Assembly (NCBI RefSeq): GCF_900496995.4
Contig: NC_044008.1
Span: forward strand, 1,154,453-1,218,452
Direction of reading: 5' to 3'
Length of the DNA stretch: 64,000 nt
From: Aquila chrysaetos chrysaetos
Lineage: Eukaryota > Chordata > Aves > Accipitriformes > Accipitridae
The stretch's first letter is position 1. Each line of letters opens with the position of its first letter. The notes beneath the pieces were generated by a model. It saw only the letters and a list, made by a program, of their open reading frames with translations. It did no database searches and was not told the DNA's origin. The position numbers were made by a program, and so were the translations under genes. This document shows positions 1 through 9,500 of this stretch, piece by piece.

Positions 1-3000
1 TCTCTGCGGGACAGGGGGTGGCACCGGCACCGGGACCCCCCCCCACACACCGGGACCCCCACCCGCATCCCCACCTGGGCTGGCCGGGCCGGTGCCAGTG
101 GGGGTCCCGGGCCCAGGGGGGGGGACCCGGGGGGAGTGTCCCAGTGCCGGGGGGGGTCCCAGTGTGGGTCCCGGTGGGTTCCTGGTGCGGGTGGGGGGGG
201 TCCCGGGGCGGAGGGGGGGGGAGGCGGCCGCGTTGCGGTGCCGGTGCCCGCAGCGGCCCCGGCGCAGGGCGGGGCAGGGGGCGGGGCAGGGGCAGGGCGG
301 GGCGGGGCCGCCCCGGAGGGGGTGGTGCCGGGACCGGGACCGGCCGCCGCAGCCCCCCCCCCTCCCAGCCTGCCCCAGCACCTCCCAGTGCCCCCCCCCC
401 CGCCACCCAGCAGCCCCCAGCGCCTCCCAGTAACACTCGCCGCATCCCAGTAACCCTCCCCGCATCCCCCAGCGCCCTCCCACTACCCCCCCACCGCGAC
501 CCAGCAAGCCTCCCCCATCCCCCCCCTCCGCCTCGCATCCCCCAGCAACTTCTCGGAACCCCCCCATTACGGCCCCCCCCCATGCCCCAGTAACCTCCCA
601 GTACCCCCCTCACCTCTGCCCCTCCATCTCCCCGTAACCCCCCAGTACCCCCCCACTGCTGCCTTCCCAGTGTCCCCCCAACCCCCCCACGCCCCAGTAC
701 CCCCCCACTGGTGCTCCCCCATGCCTCAGTAACTCCCCAGTGCTGCCTCATCACCCCCCCAGTAACCTCCCAGTGCTTCCCCCCGACGCCCCAGTAACCC
801 CCCCAGTAACCCTCCCCCCCCTCCTGCCTCCTCATTACCCAGTACCCCACCACCCCACCATGTCCCAGTAGCCTCCCAGTAACTCCCCCCCGCGCCCCAC
901 CCGGTACCTGGGCTCCCCCTCGCCCATGGCGCTGAGCGCCGGAGCGGGGCGGGGCAGGTGGGCGGGGAGGTGGGCGGGGCGGGGGAACCCCGCCCCGCCC
1001 ACCTCCCCGCCCACCTGCCCCGCCCCGCTCCGGCGGCCCCGCCCTGCGCCATCACCCCCCCCCCCCCTGCCCACAGGCAGGGTGCAGGCAGCAGCGGGAT
1101 TAGCGCTGCCCGTTCCCTGCCTGCAATAATCCGCAACCGGCCAAGGTCAGGGCGGTGGCAGGGCACACGCGTGTGCAAGGGCCGCGAGTGTGCGAAACGC
1201 CTGCGGGCCCGCCCGGCGGCCGTGTTGCACGGGGGGGGGGGGGGGGGGGGCGTGGGGTGGGAAAAAACACGCACACGCGCGTGTGTTCACACGCATCGTG
1301 CGTGCGGCGTGTGCCCGGGCGTGGCGGTGGGTGCGGGCTCACGCGTGGGGGCACTAGCGCGTGCCCGTGGAGGGGGGGGTGTGTGTGTGTAAGGGGCACA
1401 CGCGTGCGGGGCACGCCTGCGGCTGTGCGCACACGCGTGTGCGTGTGTGTGTGCACACCTACCTGGCGAGGGGCAGCCCCGTCCCCAGCGTGTCCTGGGG
1501 TGGCACAGGGACCCCCCCCACGCCACGGGGACACCCCCTGTCCCCAGGGGGTCATGTGATGCCGTGGGGACCCCCATGCCACGGGGACCCCCCCACACAC
1601 ACTCCCTGGGTGACCCACGGTGGCACAGGGACCCCCGGGACCCCCCCACACTCCCTGGGTGACCCACGGTGGCAGAAGGACCCCCACGCCGTGGGATCCC
1701 CCCACCCCGTGGGTGACCCCCGGGACCCCCAGCCCCCCCCCGGGACCCCCGCCCCTACCTGCCCTCCTGCCCGGCCCGCAGCAGCCGGGCGCTGCAGCGC
1801 TGCGCCGCCGTCTCGTGACCGTGTCCCGCGTGGGGGACCCCGACATCCGTGGGGGACCGCGCCGGAGGGTCGGGGGGGGCCTCCATGGAGTGGGAGGGGT
1901 GGAGGGCACCCGTGGGGTAGGGGGGGGAAGGGGAGGAAGGGGAAGGGGGGGGACGAGGGGGGAGGGGGTACCCCGGGGGTGCCGAGTCCCGTGGGGTGCC
2001 CGTGGGGTGCCCGGGGTCGTGGGTGCCGCTGCCGGCGTGGGCCGCCGGGGCCCCGGCCGCTCCGGTTGCTCCTTCCTCGGGTGGGCGTGGGAGGGGTCGG
2101 CCCCTCCCCCTCGGCTCCACCCACCGCCGTGGGGGCCCGCCCACGGCACGGGGGAAACTGAGGCACGGAGGGGGGGGGTGGGGGCAAGGGGAGGTTTGGA
2201 CGGGGGGCGACGCGCACTGCCGGCCCCTCTCCGAGCCCTGCGTGGGCCCGGACACGCGTGGGAATACAACAGGCGAGGAAGGGGGGGGTAGGTCTGTCCC
2301 GGGTGGGGGTGGGGCTGGGGGGGGCTGTGTGTCCGCCCCCCCCGCCCCCCCCTTCAACGGGCCTTTCTCAGCCGTGGCAGCTGCCGGGGATTAGCGGGGC
2401 CGTGGGATTAGCGGGGCTGCCCGGCTATTTACCGGGGGGGGGGGGGGGGGGGAAGTGGGTGTGCAAGGCGGGCAGTGAGTGTGCAAGGCGGGGGGGGGCA
2501 CTGCAGGGGGCGGCCGGGGATGTGCGAGGGCCTGCACCGGCCCTGCCTGCTCCCCGTACACCCCAGTGGATCTCAGTGCTCCCCATACACCCCAGCACAC
2601 CCCAGTGCTCCCAGTATACCCCAGTGCTCCCAGCATACCCCAGTATACCCATTCTCCCAGTACACCCCAGTGCACCCCAGTGCTCCCCGTACACCCCAGC
2701 GCACGTGCCCCTCGCAGTGTCACACGCGTGTGCCCGCAGGCGTGTTCCAGCCGCGTGCGTGCGTTTGCACGCCCGGGGGGTGTCACCCGTGGGTGCTCCC
2801 CGGCACAGAGCGGGTGCTGCCTGTGGGTCCCCGGGGGTGACGGTGACGGTGACCCCGGGGGATTAATGACAAACACCCGCGTAAGCCTCTTAGCAAGAGC
2901 CGCCCACGGCCACTCGCAGCCCCGGGGTCACGGGTGGGGGGAAGGGCACCCCCCCCCCCGAAGAGACCCCCCCCCCCCGGCACCCCGGGGACCCCCCACG

Positions 3001-3490
3001 GCACCCAAGGGACCTGATACCCAGAGACCCCAAGGCCCTCCGCACCCCGGCGACCCGGCACCCAAACCCCACGGCCCTCCGACCCCACGCACGGGACAGG
3101 GACCCCACGGCACCCCCGCCCCACGCCCGGGCTGTGGGGCACCGCCGGGGCAGGGCACGCTTAACGAGAGCGGGGCCTTTAAGGGGCGTGGCCAGGAGAG
3201 GGCACCGCCCACCCCGGGGGGCGTGGTCACGGGTGGGGTGGAGCGCGGGAGATGCCACGTGGGGGCGCCCGGAGTGCGAGAGGGGGCGGGGGGGGTCCCG
3301 GGTGGGAGGGGCTGTAACCCTCCCAGTGCCTCCCAGTGCCCCCCAGTGGAGTGGGGCCGGAGGCTGTAACACCCCCAGTGCCTCCCAGTGCCCCCCCCCA
3401 GTGGAGCGGGGCCGGGGGCTGTAAGACCCCCAGTGCCTCCCAGTCCCCCCCAGTGCCTCCCAGTGCCCCCCCCGCCCCCAGGGAGCCCCC
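1..3490. other. Gene-free GC-rich stretch at left edge
   Basis: No reading frame here resembles a known protein. The DNA is low-complexity: CCCAGTAACC-type repeats (about 370-900), a perfect inverted repeat (937-1035), a 20-G run (1231-1250), CA/TG-rich DNA with CACACGCGTGTG words (about 1150-1470), CCACGGGGACCCCC-type repeats (1500-1750) and CCCCAGTGCTCCCAGTA repeats (about 2560-2705). Two GGATTA words lie at 2388-2393 and 2405-2410. By vertebrate synteny IRF5 or KCP might lie near here, but I see no exon of either. Confidence 0.6.
937..1035. repeat. Perfect palindrome, 48-bp arms, 3-base loop
   Basis: Positions 937-984 are the exact reverse complement of 988-1035, separated only by GAA (985-987). 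The arms are GC-box rich (GGGGCGGGGC and GGTGGGCGGGG units). Outside the arms a short weaker match continues (GCGCCAT on both sides). It can form a strong hairpin or cruciform. It could be genuine, a promoter-like GC-box cluster, or a fold-back sequencing artefact. Confidence 0.9.
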
Positions 3491-3506
3491 GCTGCCGCTC
3501 CGGGTC

Positions 3507-3512
3507 TTTATT
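3507..3512 (-). terminator. Polyadenylation signal of the CDHR5-like gene
   Basis: TTTATT on the plus strand gives AATAAA on the minus strand, 71 bases beyond the stop codon at 3583-3585. That is a sensible 3' UTR length, and no other gene ends nearby. Confidence 0.75.
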
Positions 3513-3582
3513 GGTGCCATCCCGACAGCAGCCGCACCGAAGCCGTCCCGCGCCCCCCGACCCCCCCCCAGCGCCCCCCCCC

Positions 3583-6500
3583 TCAGCACTCGATGGAGTC
3601 CTCCAGCAGCTGCAGCAGGGTGGGGGGCACCCTGGGGTCCCCCCCCGCCCCCTCTTCCAGGCTCTCCTCGCTCACCTCCTCCAGCGCCGGCAGCCCCCCC
3701 CGGAGGGCCCCCCCTCCGCCCCCCCGAGCCGGGGCTGCCCCCCCCCCTCCCTGTCCCCCCCCCGAAGCCTCGGCCGGGCTGGGGGGGCGGGGGGGGATGG
3801 GGCTGGCCGGCGGGGGGGGCGGGGACCCCTCCGGGGACCCCCCCGGGGATCCCCCCGGCCGCCCCACTGAGTTGGCCTGAGGTTTGGGGGCGGGGGGGGG
3901 CTGGGGGGCCGGGGGTGGGGGGGGGTGGCGGGGGGGGGGGGGCCTCGCCCCCCTCGCTGTACCCCTCGTTGGGGTAGTAGAGGCTGGAGGGGCTCGGGGA
4001 TGACTTGCTGGCAGGGACCTGCGGGGGGGGGACGACAGAGGGGTCAGTGGGGGACCCCCCCCAGCACCCAGCGCCCTGCTTGGCACAGGGACCCCCCCCG
4101 GGACCACTCCCCCGGCACCCAGCACCCTGCCCGGCACAGGGACCCCCAACACCCTTTCAGGGAGGCTCAGGGCAGGGTGACCCCCCCCCTCAGTGCCCTT
4201 TGGGGGGAGAGGCGCTCAGGGCTGCCCCCCCCCCCCCGGGGGAGTCACCGCCCCCCCCCCCCCCCCCGCACTCACCGGCTGGAACCACCTCAGGCTCTGT
4301 GGGAGCGGAGAGAGGGGGAGAGGCGTCAGATGGGGAAACTGAGGCACGGGCAGGGTGAGGGGTGGGGGGGCTCCCTTTCCCAGCCCCCCCCCCGACCCGG
4401 GACACCCCCCCCCCTCCACCTTACAAGCCCCCCTCTGAGCTGTGGACCCAGGAGTTCTGGCACTGAGGGCAGGGGGGTCTGGGGTGGGATGGAGGGGGGG
4501 GGCTGGGGATGCAGGGGGAGGCTGGGGGGCCGGGAGGGGTTGGGGGTGCAGGGGGGGGCGGTTGGGGGGCCCCTACCACGTTGGGGTGTTTCTCGATAGC
4601 CAGTGCCGCCCGGTCGGCTGTCTCCTGCTGCCGCTGGCGTTTCTTCATCGCCCTCATGATGAGGAAGAGGATGGCGGCGGTGAGGAGCAGCAGGGCCCCC
4701 AGCCCCCCCGCCAGCACCCCCATATTCAGGGGGCTCCGGCCTGGCCCCACCTCCGAGGGGTCCCGGGGGGCTGCGGGGACAGGTGAGAGTCAGGTTGGGG
4801 GGGGGGGGACACCCCATCACCAGGGGAGGTCCTGGTGCTATGGAGCAGGATGGGAATCTCGGGGGGGTCCTGCTGCCACGGAGCAGGAGGGGACCCCCCC
4901 GGGGGGGGGTACATGCAGTCCCCCCCCCTGCTCCGTACCCGCCTGCCCCGGCCACAGCACCTCCAGCTCCACTGTGGTGTTCGAGGTCTCCCCCGACTCC
5001 TCGTCCCTCGCCAGCACCTGGGGACATTATGGGGGGGGACACACGGGGGGACAATGGTGGGGGGACAGGGCCCCTCTCACCCCCTCCTGCCCCACTCAGA
5101 TGCCTGGGTTCCCCCCCCCCAGCTCAGCCTGGTGCTACCACCCAGCCCTGAGACCTGCTGGGGGGGGGTCTCTGGGTCCCCTGGGGGTCTGGGTCCACCC
5201 GTGTCACCCCTGGGGTCCCTCCCTGCCCCACGGGTGCTACCCTGGGGGTGGTCCCATGGGTGCTGCCCCCAGGGTTGGTTCCTGCCCCTCTGGTTTCATC
5301 CCCCCCTGCCCCCCATCAGCCCCCCATCCCACCACCAGCTCCCCACTGTGTCCCCCTGTGTCCCCAGCCCCACCATGCCCCCCCAGTACCCCCAACTCCA
5401 CTGGTGCCACCCCACAGCCCCCCTGGTACCCACCCCAGTCCCCCTCGGTGCCCTCCAGCCCCTCTGGTGCCCTCCAGGACCCCCCCCAGTGACACCCCCC
5501 CCAATGCCCCCCCCCGGTGACCCCCACCTGCAGGCGGTAGGTCTGGGCAGGGCGCAGGCGGTCCGCGCGGGCCACCAGTAGCCCGTTGGGCATCACCTGG
5601 AAGAGCTGGCTGTGGTTGGCACCGGGGCGCAGGCTGTACCGCACCTGGGGGTTCACTCCCTGCGGGGGGGGGGGGACGGGGATGGGACATGGGATGACAA
5701 CACCCTGCCTGAGCCCCCTGCCCGCACCCCTGCCTGCATCCCATTCCCACATCTGCCTGTGCCCCTGCCTGCATCCTCACATGTACCCCTGCCTGCACCC
5801 CCTGCCTGCACCCCTGCCTGCACCCCTGCCCGCATCCCTTTCCCACATCTCCTGCCCAAACGCCTGCCTGCATCCTCACCCGTACCCCTACCTGCATCCC
5901 TACCTGCATCCCTGCCCGCATCCCCTGCCTGCACCCCATACCCACATCCCTGCCTGTACCCCCTGCCCAAACCCCTGCCCACATCCCCTTCCCACATCTC
6001 CTGCCCGCACCCCTGCCTGCATCCTCACCCGTACCCCTACCTGCACCCTGCCTGCAGCCCCTGCCCGCACCCCCTGCCTGCATCCCTTTCCCACATCTCC
6101 TGCCCGTGCCCCTACCCACATCCCTACCCGCATCCCTGCCTGCATGCCCTGCCCGCACCCCCTGCCTGCACCCCTGCCTGCACCCCTGCCCGGATCCCTT
6201 TCCCACATCTCCTGCCCAAACGCCTGCCTGCATCCTCACCTGTACCCCCACCCGCATCCCTACCTGCATCCCTGCCCGCATCCCCTGCCTGCACCCCATA
6301 CCCACATCCCTGCCCGTACCCCCTGCCCAAACCCCTGCCCGCATCCCATTCCCACATCTCCTGCCTGCACCCCTGCCTGCATCCTCACCCGTACCCCTAC
6401 CCGCATCCCTACCCACATCCCTGCCCGCATTCCCTGCCCGCATCCTTGCCTGCACCCCATACCCGTACCCCTGCCTGCACCCCCTGCCCAAACCCCTGCC

Positions 6501-9500
6501 CGCATCCCATTCCCACATCTCCTGCCTGCACCCCTGCCTGCATCCTCACCCGTACCCCTACCCGCATCCCTACCCGCATCCCTGCCTGCATCCCTGCCCG
6601 CACCTCGGGGAAATCGGGGTCGTGGGCGCGCAGGGCCAGCACGTGGCCGCCGAAGGTGAGGAGGAGGGCGGCCTCGCGGGCGCCGGCGGGGACGAAGGCT
6701 CGGTACGTCGGGTGGGCGAAGCGCGGCGGGTGCCGGTTGGCGGCCAGCACCCGCACCACCGCCTGCGTCACCGCGTACTTGTTGGCGTCGTTCACCTGCG
6801 AGGCCTGGAGGGGTGCGGGGGGGGGGGTACCCAGGTCCGACCCGCTGCCACCCGGCCTCCTGCACCCATGGGTGCCGCCCGGCATCCCCCTGGCACCGGC
6901 ACCGTGGGTGTCGCTCACCCCCCGGCACCACCCGCCACCCCAGGCGTCCCCCATCTTGCCGGTGCCCCCATCTCCCCTGACATCCCCCGTCTCCCCGGGT
7001 ACCCCCATTTCCCCGGGCATCCCCCACCCAAGACATCCCCCATCTCCCCGAGTTCCCCCAACTCCCCGAGCATCCTTCCCCTCAGGCAACCCCCATCTCC
7101 CCTGGGCACCCCCATCTCCTGTGGGTACCCCCATATCCCCAGATACCCCCACCCCACCTAACCCCATCTCACGGGGCATCTTTTGCCCCAGCATCCTCCG
7201 TCTCCCCAGGTACCCCCATCTCCCCTGGCATCCCTCACCCTGGGTACCCCCATCTCCACCAGCATCCCTCACCCTGGGTACCCCCATCTCCACCAGTATC
7301 CCTCCCCCTGGGTACCCCCATCTCCCCAGACACCCCCCCCAGGTCCCCCCCCACCAGCCCCCCACCATGACGCTGAGGCTGATGGCGGGGGTGCTCCGGC
7401 TGCTCTCCACAGCCCGCAGCAGCGTGATGGCCCCCGTCATGTTGTCGATGTGGAAGCGGCCGCTCTCCCGGCCTGGGGGGGGGGGGCAGGGGCTGAGCTG
7501 GGGACCCCCGGACCCCCCCCCCCCCCCCTGCTGTGGGGCATTGTGGGAAACCCCCCCCCCCCCCAGGGCATCCCTGGGGGAGCATCCCCAACGTCCCCCC
7601 CTGCACGTTCATACCTGGACCCTCAGGGCTGGGAGGGCCCCCCCTGCTATTTGGGGGGGGGCACATGGGAGGTGGTGGTGTTGTTATTAACCCTTTGGGC
7701 ACCAATATGGGGGGTTTAACCCCTCAGGTGCTGGAGCACCCTTGGGTGCGCGAGGGCATGATCCCCCCCTCCCCATCACCCTGCAGCCACCCTGTAACAG
7801 GGGTGGGGCAGGATTAGGGCCCCCCCGCTCAATCCCTTTATACAATTTGCACCCGCAGGGCCCCATTGGATCCTGGCAATTGGATTGTACCGGCACAGAC
7901 CCCCCCCCCCCCAGCATGGACACCCTCCCCACCCCACTATGGGCCCCCCCAGAACTGCCTGCCCCAAGGACCGGGGGGCATGGGGTGGGTGGGGGGCACT
8001 GGCCCCGTGAACCCCCCCTTCTCCAGGCACTGCAGCCAGCTCTGCCCACCCGTGTCCCTGCCCACCCGCGTCCGTGCCCACCCGTGTCCCTGCCCACCCC
8101 TGCCCATACCTGCCAGCAGGGAATAGGTGATGGCCGCCCTCAAGCCCCTGTCCCCATCCTCGGCGTAGACGGAGCCGGGGCTGAAGCTCAGGGGACCCCC
8201 CTGGGGTGGGGGGACACGGCCAGCTCAGCCCTACGGGACCCCCCCCGGCCCCGGCCCCCCCCCCCCCCTCCGCCCCCGGTGTCCCCATGTCCCCACCTGG
8301 AGCTGGCCCTCGGTGACATTGGCGGTGTAGATGGGGCTGGTGCAGATGGTGAGGCCGTGGTGGGTGCGGGGGGTGCAGGGCAGGAACTGGGGGTACTGGT
8401 CATCCCCGTCCAGCACGTTCACCCGGACGCGGGCGGAGGCGTTGAACCGCTCCTTGGTGTTCATCTCCTGACGGACGGACACACGGATGGATGCCGTGGG
8501 GGGCAGCGAGCCCCCCAAACCCTGCTGCGGGGCAAGCCCTGCCTGCCCTGAGCCCTGCCAGCTGGGGAATGGGATGGGTGATGCCCGGCCAGGCACAGGG
8601 ACCCCCAGGGGACAGGGACCCCCAAGGGACAGGGACCCCTATAGCACAGAGAACTCCATGGGACAAGGACCCCTAAGGGACAGGGACCCCCAGGAGAGAG
8701 GGATCCCCCAGGCACAGAGACCCTCAGGGCACAGGGACCCCAGGGAAAGCGACCCCCGTGGGACAGGGATCCCCATGGGATAGGGACCCTCAGGGGACAG
8801 GGACCCCCACGGCACAGGGACCCCAGACAAAGGGACCCCCATGGCACAGGGAACCCCATGGGACAAGGACCCCCAGAGGACAGGGACCCCCAGGGGAGAG
8901 GGATCCCCATGGCATAGGGACCCTCGCAGGACAGGGACCCCCAGGGCACAGGGAACCCCATGGGACAAGGAGCTCCAGGGGACAGGGACTCCCAAGGGAC
9001 AGGGACCCCCCATGGCACAGGGAGCCCCAGGGCACAAGCACCACCACACCACAGGGACCCCCCAAGCACAGGGACCCCAATGGGACAGGGACCCCCAGGC
9101 CCAGCCAGGAACGGGATCAGCAGCTCAGGACGGGGGGGGACTCCCCGAGGACAGGGGATACCGGTGGGTGCCCCCCCCCCCAGCGGTGCCCGCTGGTGGC
9201 GGGGGGGGGGGGCCGGGCACCCATTAGGGAAATGAGGGGGATTGAGGGCAGGTGTCGGGGGCTGACGGGATCACGTCACCCCCAATTAGCAGGGACGGCG
9301 GGGATCGGCCGGCTGGCACGGGCAGGGGAGGGCACGGGGGGCTGGGGGGCCCGCGCCGGGGCGGGGGTCGCACCCACACGTGTGCGCTGTCCCCGTGTCA
9401 CGGCGGGGCCGGGGCTGGGCGTGGGGTGGGCACGGGGGACCCCGAGGCCGTGGCGCGGGCACGAGGTCCCCAGACCCACGGCAGTGGGGCTGGATGGACG

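Noticed and set aside
904-1840. Possible minus-strand exons: ATG at about 926 (MGEGEP) with a GT, a small exon near 1458-1490 and one near 1755-1830 (RCSARLLRAGQEG)
   Set aside because: Splice-like ends exist, but the pieces show no recognisable protein, no consistent phase, and one lies beside the palindrome. Too weak to annotate.
5612-7690. A 692-codon open frame on the plus strand, plus similar long frames at 24977-26743, 8758-10215 and 1100-2269
   Set aside because: They run through tandem repeats and real minus-strand exons, encode monotonous Pro/Gly/Arg/Cys text, and stay open only because stop-poor GC-rich repeats lack in-frame stops.
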